Below, piece by piece: positions 16,162 to 25,426 of a DNA stretch of 64,000 bases. Source of the stretch: Oscillospiraceae bacterium. Its GTDB lineage: Bacteria > Bacillota > Clostridia > Oscillospirales > Ruminococcaceae. The notes under the pieces are model-generated. The model worked only from the letters and a program-made list of their open reading frames with translations, ran no database searches and was not told the DNA's origin. Position numbers and translations under genes: made by a program. The stretch spans positions 52,458-116,457 of the forward strand of contig JAFRTG010000030.1 in the NCBI GenBank assembly GCA_017427265.1, read 5' to 3'. The first letter of the stretch is position 1, and each line of letters begins with the position of its first letter.

Positions 16162-17811
16162 TTACTGCAGAATTTCCTGCCAGCCCTCCTCCGGTTCCAG
16201 ATCGGAGTGAGCCACAATATTTTCAACGTAATAGCGCAGAATCAGACGGACGTCTGTCAGCCCGATCTTGCCGTCCTCGTTGATATCCGCGAACCGGAAC
16301 TGTTCGTCCGTCAGCGGAACCGCATCGTCAGACTGCACCATTTTATCTACATAGACTGTCAGTGCAAGCCGGACATCCAGCGTATTGACTTTTCCGTCGA
16401 GATTGATATCACCGAGGCGCTCCCACGGGGTAATCAGAACGGAAACCGGGAATTCATACCGCACATTTTCCTGCATGGCGGTGATGATCGCTTCGCCGTT
16501 GCCGCGGACTGTCACCAGACCGGCGCCGTCCACCTCTGCAACGGACGGATTGCTGCTCTTCCACGTATAGCTTCTTGCGGACGGAAGGAACAGCGATACC
16601 TTATAGCCGCTGCGCGTCACGCGAACCGTTTCGCCGGTGTAGACATCCGGCAGGCGGATCGGACGGTCATCAGCAGCAAGCGTCTGAACCGGTGCAGTGC
16701 TGACGATTTCTGCCGCCGTTGTTTCGGGAGTCGCTGTTGTCGCCGGAACGGCTTCTGTTGTCAGCTCAGTTTCGGCTTCATATTCCGTTGTAAGAACGGA
16801 TGCCGTGGTCAGGGCGGGTGCCGCAGTCGTTTTCAGAGCCACAGTCGTCGCAGCCGGTGCCGTTGTCGTTGTAACCGCCGGTGCTGTCGTAGTGACTGCG
16901 CGTGCGGTTGTTGTCACTGCGTGCGCCGTTGTCGTAACCGCGGGCACGGTTACCGTTGTGACCGGAACCGCTGTCGTCGTGCGGAGCGCAGCAGTCGTTG
17001 TTTCAGGTGCTGCAGTTGTGGTCTGCACGGCGGTTGTCGTAACCGGCGTCGGCAAGGATGCGTCGGCAGGCTTCCGGGCGGCATTCAGTGTGCGGAACTC
17101 CATGCCGTAAAGCTCACGGTAAACCTCCGCGTCCGGCTGGATAATATGGCAGACTCTGCGTCCGCATCCGGTCATGTACTGCCGGTTGAACTGTTCATAG
17201 GTCAAAGTTGCCTTGCGGATCAGGCCGCCGCCGTCTGCATTGCCCTCCAGCAGCGTGATGCCGTCTGCGTCATATCCGAGGATGATGAGCGAATGGCCGT
17301 TGCTGCCGTTGAAGCTGTAATCGGTATTGGCTGTGGTACGGAAGTATGCGCCCGGCATAACATGCGCATCCGCGAGCATTTCCGCAGAGACCGTATCGAC
17401 GGCGGAAAGCACCGTGCGCGCCCGGCTGCTCTGCGAGGTACCGTTCAGCGGCAGGGCATCGAAGAACTGGCTGTAAACGCCCTGCGAATAAATATAGCAC
17501 TGCATCCCGTTCCATGCGATGCCGGCTGTCGTGCCGACATAATAGGTCTGATGCGTGTTCAGTCTGCTTCCGACGGACAGATCCTGTCCGGTCGGGGCGC
17601 CGTATCTGTCCGCATACAGGCCGCAGGCGCCGGCTTCAATGATTTGCAGCTTTTCTGCAAATGCGGCAGACTGTCCGTCCTGCGCGGACGCTTCTGATTG
17701 AATTTGAATCTGCGTGGCCGCGGTAACGCCGGAATACGGCGAGGCGGCGAGGCACGGCAGCAGGCACAGAGCCGCGGCTGCCGAAATGAGCCGTTTCATT
17801 TGTTCTCTCAT
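16162..17811 (-). CDS. Secreted CHAP-like cysteine hydrolase with Ig-like domain and dockerin
   Basis: The 549-residue protein has a signal peptide (1-31). A catalytic-looking domain (about 85-235) has Cys105 (NGMQCYIYS), His173 (NGHSLIIL) and Glu189-Gly-Asn191 (LLEGN), the layout of CHAP-type amidases/peptidases. A Thr/Val/Ala-rich linker of about 130 residues, a bacterial Ig-like domain (about 395-465, WKSSNPSVAEVDGAGLVTVRGNG) and a type I dockerin (about 472-545) follow. The dockerin has two good calcium loops (GDINLDGKVNTLD, ADINEDGKIGLTD). Cellulosomal attachment is expected; the substrate (peptidoglycan or protein) is unknown. Start 17811 has AGAAGG about 11 bp upstream; Met5 is an alternative. 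A related protein is encoded at 53830-54558. Confidence 0.75.
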   Translation of the reverse strand: MREQMKRLISAAAALCLLPCLAASPYSGVTAATQIQIQSEASAQDGQSAAFAEKLQIIEAGACGLYADRYGAPTGQDLSVGSRLNTHQTYYVGTTAGIAWNGMQCYIYSQGVYSQFFDALPLNGTSQSSRARTVLSAVDTVSAEMLADAHVMPGAYFRTTANTDYSFNGSNGHSLIILGYDADGITLLEGNADGGGLIRKATLTYEQFNRQYMTGCGRRVCHIIQPDAEVYRELYGMEFRTLNAARKPADASLPTPVTTTAVQTTTAAPETTTAALRTTTAVPVTTVTVPAVTTTAHAVTTTARAVTTTAPAVTTTTAPAATTVALKTTAAPALTTASVLTTEYEAETELTTEAVPATTATPETTAAEIVSTAPVQTLAADDRPIRLPDVYTGETVRVTRSGYKVSLFLPSARSYTWKSSNPSVAEVDGAGLVTVRGNGEAIITAMQENVRYEFPVSVLITPWERLGDINLDGKVNTLDVRLALTVYVDKMVQSDDAVPLTDEQFRFADINEDGKIGLTDVRLILRYYVENIVAHSDLEPEEGWQEILQ

Positions 17812-17987
17812 GGGGTGGGTGACCTTCTCTTTCCGTTGAAGTTTGAGTTGTGGGCGAGCACAGGCTATCCCGGTTTTCCCGTTCTGATTCTTTTGTAGGT
17901 GTATTTGTTTCTCGTGCAGTCAGAAGTTTTTTTCTTTATTCAGCTGCGATTGGTACAGCGCTCTGCTTTTGTACGGAGCGTATTGCT

Positions 17988-18016
17988 ATTATAGCACTTT
18001 GTAATCAATTTGTCAA
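17988..18016 (-). promoter_or_regulatory. Sigma-A promoter of the dockerin CHAP-like gene
   Basis: On the minus strand TTGACA (18011-18016) and TATAAT (17988-17993) are 17 bp apart. The implied leader is about 170 nt. The remainder of the 17812-18362 gap holds only a hairpin near 18113-18147 and the terminator at 18288-18322. Confidence 0.85.
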
Positions 18017-18287
18017 CCTTTGAAGTTTTTCTGAAGAGGAAACGGCATATTTGCAGCGGCAAATCTTGCTGCACGATTTTCCTTGTATCAGCTAGAAATC
18101 TTGTGAAGGGCTACAAAAACAGAATCCCGTTTTTGTGTAGTACGACAAAAACAGACACGCGAATTGTGTTCAAAAGGTTACAAAATGGTTACAGTCAAAA
18201 ATTGTTACAGTCTGTAAAAGAGGATACAATCCGACAATCCAAGTGCACAATCGCACAGCTGCCGGCTGATAAAAAGCTGCAAAACGC

Positions 18288-18322
18288 AACTGTGCCCCCG
18301 CGGGGTACGGGAGCACAGTCAC
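18288..18322 (-). terminator. Intrinsic terminator of the sigma/DUF4179 operon
   Basis: On the minus strand a CTGTGC-CCCG/CGGG-GCACAG hairpin is followed by TTGCGTTTTG, 40 bp after the DUF4179 gene stop. Confidence 0.6.
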
Positions 18323-18362
18323 TCAGAAAAGAAAATACAATTGCCTCTGCAATGTGGGGCAC

Positions 18363-19430
18363 TTATGAAAGCGGGACGATCTGCGTGCCGAAACGGATTG
18401 CCTTCAGTCCGTCCGTTTGCAGCGGGGAAAGAAACGTCAGTGTGATACGGACGGAAACCTCGCCGGACGCTGCTGCTTTCGATGCATCGGATGCACGGGA
18501 AGAAATACAGCGGGTAAAGCCTTTCAGCGGAATCTCTGTTCCGTCCTCATAGATCGCCGCAGCGTCCCATTCTGCGGGATCTGCCGGCACGCCCTCCGAT
18601 TCAGTCGGATCGGATGCATAGCCGACGCACGGTTCTGTGCGGGAAATGGTCAGCGACATCGGCGTGACCGTGAGTGTGGTGAATTCATGCTGCTTCGGAT
18701 CCTGCGGGAAGGTCAGACTGCAGGGAACACAAAAGTCCTTCTGCACCTCAAGGCCATCCAGCGGAATCTCAAGTGCGCGGTCGATACCGCTTCCGCCGCC
18801 TGCCGCCAGCGTATCGTCAGAGCTGCCGGTAATCTCGACGCCCTCCACGCTGACCCGGAGTGATTCGCTGCACAGGATGCTGCTGTCGCTGGTCTCCATG
18901 GTTACCACACCGCGGTAAACACCGCTCGGTAACTTGTACAGCGCAGACGGATAGCTGATAACCTGTGCATACGGGCTTTCGACCTGCAGCCGGCAATCCC
19001 GGATGACCGCGCCCGATTTGCGGAGTTCTTCATCCGGTTTGACATCATAGAGCAGATACAGCGTTTTGGAATCCGCGATCACAGACTGCACCGTGACGGT
19101 GTAATCCTTTCCGCGGAGCGAATCGCCGAGATCCAGCCCCATGCCTGAAAAATCGTAACTGTTTTCTGTCGGGTTGTGATTGATTACAGCATAATGCTTA
19201 TTGAACAGATCGGAATAATCCCAGCCGTTGAGTGCACCTGCTGAAACAGTCCCGAATACGGCGACCATTGCAGCTGCAGCACTTGCAAGCAGGATATATC
19301 GCATCTTACGGATTCGTGCCGGTTTTTTCTGCTGTTCAAACAGCGCCCGGATTTGTGCCGTTCTGATTCGGATTTCGTCTGTCCCTGCAGCGATTTGCCG
19401 CATCCCCGCGCAGTAAATCTCCCTGTTCAT
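18363..19430 (-). CDS. DUF4179-type membrane protein, probable anti-sigma factor
   Basis: This 355-residue protein has a cytoplasmic N-terminus of about 45 residues, one membrane helix (about 46-66) and a large extracytoplasmic domain. The segment NKHYAVINHNPTENSYDFSGMGLDLGDS recalls DUF4179 proteins. Such proteins sit next to ECF sigma genes and are thought to hold the sigma factor at the membrane until a signal arrives. The start at 19430 has GAGGGGGG about 10 bp upstream and overlaps the end of the sigma gene by 95 bp in another frame. The sensed signal is unknown. Confidence 0.7.
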   Translation of the reverse strand: MNREIYCAGMRQIAAGTDEIRIRTAQIRALFEQQKKPARIRKMRYILLASAAAAMVAVFGTVSAGALNGWDYSDLFNKHYAVINHNPTENSYDFSGMGLDLGDSLRGKDYTVTVQSVIADSKTLYLLYDVKPDEELRKSGAVIRDCRLQVESPYAQVISYPSALYKLPSGVYRGVVTMETSDSSILCSESLRVSVEGVEITGSSDDTLAAGGGSGIDRALEIPLDGLEVQKDFCVPCSLTFPQDPKQHEFTTLTVTPMSLTISRTEPCVGYASDPTESEGVPADPAEWDAAAIYEDGTEIPLKGFTRCISSRASDASKAAASGEVSVRITLTFLSPLQTDGLKAIRFGTQIVPLS

Positions 19431-19911
19431 CCTCTAAAACCCCCCTCAGCTGGTCACGCGCCCTTGTCAGCCATGAGCTGACAGTGTTGCTGCTTTTCCG
19501 CAGTATGGCTGCGATTTCTCTGATCGAATATTCTTCATAGTAATAGAGATAAATGACATTTCGGTATTCCGGCCGCAGCGTTCGGATCGCCGCAAGCACT
19601 TCCTGTGTCTGCTCACTGCCGAGGCCGCCGTTATCAGCCGGAAGCATATCCTCGCCGGCTTCGCTGAGCGCGATATTCCGAGTACGCCTTGCCGATTTCA
19701 GATAATCAAAACATCGGTTTACTGTGGAGCGGATTAAAAAAGCCTTTGCATGTTCCTGATCGCGGAACTCTTTTCCTGACTCGAGCAGCTTCAGGAGTGT
19801 ATCCTGCACGATATCCTCAGCTTCAGTGCGGTTTCCGGTGTGCTGGACCGCAATACGGAGAAGGGTATTGTAGTGTTCAGTGACGATATCCTCGAAACTG
19901 AGCATACCCAT
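19336..19911 (-). CDS. ECF-type RNA polymerase sigma factor
   Basis: The 191-residue protein has region 2 (about 8-75, with AEDIVQDTLLKLLES and FLIRSTVNRCFDYLKS) and region 4 (about 100-155, with LRPEYRNVIYLYYYEEYSIREIAAILRKSSNTVSSWLTRAR). A nonconserved tail of about 33 residues follows; its DNA is shared with the start of the downstream DUF4179 gene. GGGGAGGT precedes the ATG at 19911. It should direct polymerase to a small regulon, likely including this operon, but no clear ECF promoter could be picked out upstream. Confidence 0.9.
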   Translation of the reverse strand: MGMLSFEDIVTEHYNTLLRIAVQHTGNRTEAEDIVQDTLLKLLESGKEFRDQEHAKAFLIRSTVNRCFDYLKSARRTRNIALSEAGEDMLPADNGGLGSEQTQEVLAAIRTLRPEYRNVIYLYYYEEYSIREIAAILRKSSNTVSSWLTRARDQLRGVLEDEQGDLLRGDAANRCRDRRNPNQNGTNPGAV

Positions 19912-20079
19912 GCAGGATCACCTCCCCAGAAGAGATTAGCGCAGCATCAGATGCCGCAGGACGTTCTGCACAACGCCCTCCACCCATAAAACGATTGAGT
20001 GCGCATTTTTCGTGCAGAGAATTGCCGCTTTTTGCCATCTTTGTAATATATTGCTGAATTTTCATCGTAATTTCATCCA

Positions 20080-20117
20080 AAAACGGGGAATCTGTTCTTT
20101 CGATCAGATTCCCCGAA
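20080..20117 (-). terminator. Intrinsic terminator of the ROK gene
   Basis: CGGGGAATCTG pairs with CAGATTCCCCG and is followed by TTTTTGG on the minus strand. The rest of the 19912-20192 gap shows no gene. Confidence 0.85.
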
Positions 20118-20192
20118 TCATTTCATTTGAGATCAGTCTAATTTTGTGTTTGCGGGATCCCCGTTTGCCCGGTGTTTTGTTTTTTCAGTCAA

Positions 20193-21383
20193 TCAGTTGT
20201 TTGCCTCTCCCGGCAGCATACCGCCCATCTCGTAGAACTGGCGCTCGATAATCAGGGCAGAGCCGGCAAGGAAGCTGTTTTCGCCGTCGATGAGGCTGGA
20301 TGCCAGCTGAATCGGTCTGTTTGTGCCGAGTGCAGAGAGCTTTTCCTCAAGCAGTGCGCGTGCCTTGTCGCAGAAGCGGAAGCCGTGCAGCACAACGCGG
20401 CGGACATGGTGGCCGGTACTGATATTGTACATCAGGAATGCAAGACGGCTGAGCTCTGTCTCAAAGAGCTGGGTGATCTCAGGGTCACCTGCCATATATG
20501 CATCGTTGATTTCCTGGAAGGTCATCTCTTTGCCCTTCAGCGCGTTCGCCTTTTTGATGATTGCGGGACGGGTCAGTTCTGTATAAACAGAGCCGTCCGG
20601 ATAGCCTTCGGCCTGTGCGCCGCCGACAACGGCGATCATATGGCTGATCGAATCGGAATCCGCGAGGAAGCCGCCGAGCAGCTCCTGACCGATCACGGCA
20701 ACAGAGTGATAAGCCTGTCCGGAATAGATCATCAGCTGGTTGGCACTTGCCGGATTCGAGTAGTCGATGTTGGCGAGTGCATAGAGATTGATGGCGCTGT
20801 CCGCCATAACCGGGATGCTGAGCTCCATCTCAAGGAGATAGACCAGCTTTTCAAATGTGATGAACGGTCCTTTCAGCTCACCGCGCAGCTGATCCCAGCG
20901 TGCGGGAATGATGCCGATACCGAGACCGAGCATCTGCTTGGGGTTGAGTGCGTGCTTTTTCATCAGCTCGCGGCAGCTGGTCACGATGAACGAAATGATC
21001 TCATCCGGCGGTGTGTTGTCGTCGATTTCCTTGAAGCGGCGGTCGAGTGCCTCATTCGCCAGGTTGGAAAGGCCGACGCTGATGTCGTTCTCATTGATGG
21101 CTGCGCCGAGTACATATCTGAATGTCGGGTTGATGCGGATCATGGTCTTTTTTCTGCCCTTTTTCTTCGGGGCATTGAGATCCTCCGGCAGCGGCCCGTT
21201 CATATCCTCAAGAATGTTCTGTGCGATCATCTGGTTTGTGATGATCGTCACGGCAGCACGGGTGAGGGACAACTGTGCAGCGATGTCCACACGCGCGAGC
21301 ATTCCGGCCTGACGGATTGCAAGCAGAATTTGCTTTCTGTTTCTCCGTTTCAGGTCGAGCTTACTGATACCTTTTGTTTCCAT
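20193..21383 (-). CDS. ROK-family transcriptional regulator (NagC/XylR type)
   Basis: The 396-residue protein begins with a winged helix-turn-helix (about 5-65: RNRKQILLAIRQAGMLARVDIAAQLSLTRAAVTIITNQMI). A ROK domain (about 85-390) follows, with the ATPase-like glycine segment LGLGIGIIPARWD and a GQELLGG region. The canonical ROK zinc motif (GHxxx...CxCGxxGC) is not visible, so sugar-kinase activity is unlikely and a ligand-sensing role is favoured. GGAGG before the ATG at 21383 fixes the start; the longer reading upstream lacks support. It stands alone; the AT-rich upstream region (21400-21600) may hold its operator. The regulated sugar is unknown. Confidence 0.85.
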   Translation of the reverse strand: METKGISKLDLKRRNRKQILLAIRQAGMLARVDIAAQLSLTRAAVTIITNQMIAQNILEDMNGPLPEDLNAPKKKGRKKTMIRINPTFRYVLGAAINENDISVGLSNLANEALDRRFKEIDDNTPPDEIISFIVTSCRELMKKHALNPKQMLGLGIGIIPARWDQLRGELKGPFITFEKLVYLLEMELSIPVMADSAINLYALANIDYSNPASANQLMIYSGQAYHSVAVIGQELLGGFLADSDSISHMIAVVGGAQAEGYPDGSVYTELTRPAIIKKANALKGKEMTFQEINDAYMAGDPEITQLFETELSRLAFLMYNISTGHHVRRVVLHGFRFCDKARALLEEKLSALGTNRPIQLASSLIDGENSFLAGSALIIERQFYEMGGMLPGEANN

Positions 21384-21630
21384 AGACAATGATTTCCTCC
21401 TCCATATAGTTGCATCTCTGCAAGATACCCGCCGAATTGGTACATTATTGCGGCGGATAATAAACGAATGATTAAAAAATACTTCCCTTCGTACTTTTTC
21501 TTCTTTCATAATTATAAATTATTAGTGTGATGAGAATGTGAAAATAATGTGATAAGTTAGTGAAACGCGCTTTCTGAAACATTATTTTTTTCTTAATTTT
21601 TCGACATTTTTGCGATAAAGAGCAGGATAA

Positions 21631-24318
21631 TCACTTTATAAAAATGCCTGTTACAGAGAGCAGAACCGGCAGTCCGTAAACTGCCAGCAGAAGCAGGATA
21701 TATGCGGTCTGCAGCAGCAGATACGAAGCGCGTCCGGTGCGTTCCCGCAGCCGGGCCGGAATCCGTCTCCGCAGCAGCAGATAAGCAGCTGCAAGCAGGA
21801 GTCCTGCAAGGCCGAGCCAAAGGCTCGTGCGCAGGCCCTGAACGTGAAAAATCAGTCTGACTGTGCTTGTACCCGCAGGAATCCGCACGGCCGTCTGACA
21901 GCCGTTCACGCGGTATACCTCAGCGGGTTCCCCGTTGACCTCCGCTGTGAAGCCTTCGTCATAGGCGACGGCGAACACAGCAGTTTTCGGCGCATCCGCC
22001 CGGCACTCTGCGGTATAAACACCGCGGGCATACCGGAGCTCAGCGCCCTCCGCATTCTGCATTGCGTCATCCAGCAAGGAAAGCCGCATTCCGAATACGC
22101 CGAAGCTCTCGGCGGAAAACGAATGGTGCGGACGAATCCGTACTGTCACATATTCGTCGCCGAACGTGCCGAGACAAATCAGACCGTTGTGATTATTGTT
22201 CGGATAGTCATAGGCGATGCACCGCCCGTTGACATAGATGTCACAGGCGTTCTTCCGCGGATTGGAAATCGCAGTTCCGGTCTGTGTGTAAAGATCAAAA
22301 TAGAGCGTCTGCATGTCGGGCACATACGCCGACCATTCGATCTCCCCGCTCTTATTGGGGTCAATCGGGGTGCAGACAATGCCGTTTTCCGTTTCAGAGA
22401 TTTCCGCATTTTTCTGCGAGGTAATCTCATAGCGAACCACTGCATCTGAAAGGCCGAGATAGGTTTCGGCAAGATACTGCTGCACATCCGCACGGCTGCC
22501 GTCCGGGAGCGCTCCGAGCGTCTGCGGTTCTGCATCGGCAAAATAAACAGGCGGCATCGAGAGCAAGGAACGGATTGCGGAGACCTCATCGCCGTTCCAG
22601 AGCACCTCTGACCACGGCCCGAAGTCCGCTTCCGTGCCGATTTCATAGCGGATATTCCAGAGCGCATCGGAAAGAACGGTTCCGCCCGGAGAAGTGACCT
22701 CCATCCAGTAAGAGCTGTAGCCGAAGCGCTTGACGCCCTGCATAAAGTCCTCACGGGTCAGCGAGGTATAATGCGCCAGCGTCGGGTAACCGAGTCCGCC
22801 GAGCAGATTCGGATGACTGTATTTTTTGGAGAGCTTGACGCGCTCCGCCGCTGTATCCGGATGAATCGCACCGGCAGGCGCCGTCCCGCGGACAAAGTCG
22901 TGATCGTCATTTGCAGCACCGCCGAAATAGCAGGCGTAGTTCATTGTGAACTCACAGAGAAACAGACCGGCCATCAGCACGGTGCATGCACGAACTGAGA
23001 GTGCCCGGCGCTGTCTGCCTGTGAACACAATCCAATATGCAGCCGCAAGAAGCAGCGACCAGATGAAAATCAGCAGAACCTCTGTGCGCGTTGTCCAGAG
23101 CGTCGTGATATAGGCGTGCAGCACATCCATGTACCGGAAATACATGCTGACGCCGAACAGCGCAAGCACCGGGATTCCTGCAAAGAGCAGCACGGGAGAA
23201 ACCCCGGAAGGGAGCCCCCGTTTTTCCTGCTGTTTGCATCCGCGTTCCGAAAGCTGATCGGCCGCAGCGGTCAGGAGCAGCAGCACCGGAAACATGCCCC
23301 AGCGTAGCGGAAAAGCCTGATAGCTTCCGCCGTGCCACATCATGTTGACGGGATCACAGACAAATGCTGCAAAAAGCAGGAGAAACAGACGTCTGTCACG
23401 CTTCTGCTCCGCAAGGGTGCCGGTGTGCTGCTTCCAGAGCAGCGGAATCGCGGCAAACCCGGCTGCCGTCGCAGCGAGCACGCAGAATCTGTCTCCGATA
23501 TGATTGAGCAGATAGGAATGCAGCAATCCGCGCACAACATTGGTGCCGCGTGCGGAATGCATTACCTGAATGAGACAGGGCAGCCAGACAAAGGCTGTCA
23601 GGCAGGCAGCCAGAATGCTCGCGCCCCAGAAGCGTCTTGCAACAGTACCGCGCTGTTCCGCCGGCACAATGAACCGGATCGAAAGCGCCGTATACAGCAG
23701 CACGAACAGCACGACCATGTAGCCCAGATAAAAGCAAAGTATCACGCTCAGAGAAAGCGCTGCCATATACGGCAGCGGCTTTCCTTTGGTCAATAAGATT
23801 CGGACTGCACAGAGCAGCAGCGGCACCATGACCATGATATCCAGCCACATCAGATTCTGATAATAAAACAGACCGTAGCCGGAGCATCCGTACATGATGC
23901 TGAGCAGCAGTGTAATGCCTGCGGGCACATCCTTCACGCGGTACTGCAGCCAGACGGCCGCCGTCACGGATGAAAGTGCCAGCTTGATGATGACCATGAG
24001 CACGATCACAAGATCGGCCCGCATATCTGTCAGCAAGATCAGAAATGAACAGGGATTGCTCAAAAAGAAAAAGAATATGCCGTAAAATTCCATTCCGCCG
24101 GCAGCATACGGTGAATACGCAATGGTTTCGCCGTTCTGCAGCAGCTGCTTCAGCTGCATCAGCAGCGGAACAGCCTGCTGTTCCATATCGCACCAGACGA
24201 TCGAATTGCTGCCGCACGGAAAAATTCCGTAAAGCGCATTGAATAACAAAAACAGCAGAAAAACTGTAATGCCGGACAGCAGCGGAATTCCCGCGTCCCG
24301 GACAGATAATCGGTTCAT
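21631..24318 (-). CDS. YfhO-family multi-pass membrane protein
   Basis: The 895-residue protein has about a dozen membrane helices in its first 500 residues. The acidic loop IVWCDMEQQAVPLLMQLKQLL near residue 45 is typical of YfhO and related GT-C-fold glycosyltransferases. A large extracytoplasmic domain of about 330 residues follows, then a C-terminal helix pair with Arg-rich loops. YfhO proteins are implicated in glycosylation of lipoteichoic acids or other envelope polymers from lipid-linked sugars; the substrate is not known here. GAAGGGGG before the ATG at 24318 decides the start. It is monocistronic, from a promoter at 24366-24394. Confidence 0.85.
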   Translation of the reverse strand: MNRLSVRDAGIPLLSGITVFLLFLLFNALYGIFPCGSNSIVWCDMEQQAVPLLMQLKQLLQNGETIAYSPYAAGGMEFYGIFFFFLSNPCSFLILLTDMRADLVIVLMVIIKLALSSVTAAVWLQYRVKDVPAGITLLLSIMYGCSGYGLFYYQNLMWLDIMVMVPLLLCAVRILLTKGKPLPYMAALSLSVILCFYLGYMVVLFVLLYTALSIRFIVPAEQRGTVARRFWGASILAACLTAFVWLPCLIQVMHSARGTNVVRGLLHSYLLNHIGDRFCVLAATAAGFAAIPLLWKQHTGTLAEQKRDRRLFLLLFAAFVCDPVNMMWHGGSYQAFPLRWGMFPVLLLLTAAADQLSERGCKQQEKRGLPSGVSPVLLFAGIPVLALFGVSMYFRYMDVLHAYITTLWTTRTEVLLIFIWSLLLAAAYWIVFTGRQRRALSVRACTVLMAGLFLCEFTMNYACYFGGAANDDHDFVRGTAPAGAIHPDTAAERVKLSKKYSHPNLLGGLGYPTLAHYTSLTREDFMQGVKRFGYSSYWMEVTSPGGTVLSDALWNIRYEIGTEADFGPWSEVLWNGDEVSAIRSLLSMPPVYFADAEPQTLGALPDGSRADVQQYLAETYLGLSDAVVRYEITSQKNAEISETENGIVCTPIDPNKSGEIEWSAYVPDMQTLYFDLYTQTGTAISNPRKNACDIYVNGRCIAYDYPNNNHNGLICLGTFGDEYVTVRIRPHHSFSAESFGVFGMRLSLLDDAMQNAEGAELRYARGVYTAECRADAPKTAVFAVAYDEGFTAEVNGEPAEVYRVNGCQTAVRIPAGTSTVRLIFHVQGLRTSLWLGLAGLLLAAAYLLLRRRIPARLRERTGRASYLLLQTAYILLLLAVYGLPVLLSVTGIFIK

Positions 24319-24365
24319 GCTGCCCCCTTCACCGCTGGTTCTGATTTGTTCTTTTATCATAACAT

Positions 24366-24394
24366 ATCATATCACATTCTGTCCGGAAACGCAA
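24366..24394 (-). promoter_or_regulatory. Sigma-A promoter of the YfhO-type gene
   Basis: On the minus strand TTGCGT (24389-24394) and TATGAT (24366-24371) lie 17 bp apart, about 50 bp before the start. Confidence 0.65.
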
Positions 24395-24439
24395 GCAGCT
24401 TCATAAAATCTTCATATATTTTCATATTTTGCTTCATCT

Positions 24440-25180
24440 TTACTGAAAATCAGGGTGAACATAGCGTCTTCTGCCGGGTGTTTTGGTGCCGTATTCGATC
24501 GCGCCGGCCGGACATCGGTTGATGCAGCCGTGGCAGAATGCGCAGGTTGCCTTGACCCAGACGGGTCTGCCGTGTTCCATCCGGATTGCCTCATCCGGGC
24601 AGTTTCGTGCACAGGCGCCGCAGCTGACACAGCTGTCCTCGGCACGGAAGGGAACCGTTGAGCTGGACTTGCAGAGCACCGGCTGACAGACCGTCGCCAT
24701 CAGGCCGCCGCGCACCGGACGGACCGGACGCTGCCGCAGGGTCTCCCTGATGTCCGAGAGCTTCTGCTCCGCAGCTGCAAAAAGCCGTTTTTGCTTGGAT
24801 TCATCGGGCGTATCCGAATAGGTGACCGCATTGTTCGGCATCCGCACAGAGCACGCATAGTGCAGCCGGATCCGGCGCTGTGCAAGCTCATGCCGGAGCA
24901 GTCCTGCGGCAAAGCTGACCACGCCGCCGCGCGTGATGATTGCAAAGACATACGGATGTCTGCAATGGATCTCCAGGCTGCGGATGAACGCTGTCACAGG
25001 CTCCGGAACGGTCGAGCAGTATTCCGGGAATACGAAGCCGATGCGGGCGCTGTTTTTCAGTTCATATGTAAATTCCTTTTTTCTGGCCGCTTCTGCAATG
25101 CTGATGAGCGGCTCGTCCGCTTCCGCGATTGCTTTCGCCGCTGCAAAAGAGTTTCCGGTTCCGGTAAAATAAAAAATCAT
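24440..25180 (-). CDS. EFR1-type flavodoxin-ferredoxin fusion protein
   Basis: The 246-residue protein starts with a flavodoxin-like FMN domain (MIFYFTGTGNSFAAAKAIAE, the phosphate loop, about 1-150). It ends with two [4Fe-4S] motifs near residue 185 (CVSCGACARNCP) and residue 213 (CAFCHGCINRCP). This fused arrangement is common in anaerobic Firmicutes and Archaea as an electron carrier or small oxidoreductase; its partner is unknown. AAAGGAG precedes the ATG. It is divergent from the membrane-protein cluster at 25427, with its own promoter between. Confidence 0.88.
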   Translation of the reverse strand: MIFYFTGTGNSFAAAKAIAEADEPLISIAEAARKKEFTYELKNSARIGFVFPEYCSTVPEPVTAFIRSLEIHCRHPYVFAIITRGGVVSFAAGLLRHELAQRRIRLHYACSVRMPNNAVTYSDTPDESKQKRLFAAAEQKLSDIRETLRQRPVRPVRGGLMATVCQPVLCKSSSTVPFRAEDSCVSCGACARNCPDEAIRMEHGRPVWVKATCAFCHGCINRCPAGAIEYGTKTPGRRRYVHPDFQ

Positions 25181-25235
25181 TAGGCTTTCTCCTTTCTGAA
25201 ATCCGGCTGAAAAAGAAGTGCCGGTCTACTATATT

Positions 25236-25264
25236 AGTATATCATATTATGATTGAAAAAGCAA
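25236..25264 (-). promoter_or_regulatory. Sigma-A promoter of the EFR1-type gene
   Basis: On the minus strand TTGCTT (25259-25264) and TATACT (25236-25241) lie 17 bp apart. Confidence 0.75.
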
Positions 25265-25310
25265 TATGCGGGCAGCGTCCGCCTGCATGGGAAAATATAC
25301 TGCTCCCGGC

Positions 25311-25339
25311 TTGCTTTTTCTATCGTAATGTGGTATAAT
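25311..25339 (+). promoter_or_regulatory. Sigma-A promoter of the membrane-protein cluster
   Basis: TTGCTT (25311-25316) and TATAAT (25334-25339) are 17 bp apart, 87 bp before the first gene. No strong terminator was seen before 30402, so it may drive the whole run to comM. Confidence 0.8.
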
Positions 25340-25426
25340 AGAATGGAGTATTTATATGCGCGCGGCCGTCGGGCAATCCTTTGTGCATATACTATATAGA
25401 CAGAACAGAAAAGGGGCGAACACAGC

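Noticed and set aside
16700-17080. Repetitive GT/AC-rich DNA resembling a repeat array or CRISPR
   Set aside because: It is the coding sequence of the Thr/Val/Ala-rich linker of the dockerin CHAP-like protein; there are no regular spacers.
14443-17697. A 1,084-codon open frame on the + strand
   Set aside because: It lies antisense across recQ, the CHAP-like gene and the terminator between them, has unnatural Arg/Cys/His-rich composition and no ribosome site. It is a by-product of GC-rich codon bias.
18010-18552. A 180-codon open frame on the + strand
   Set aside because: It crosses the promoter, a terminator and the end of the DUF4179 gene, with no family features.
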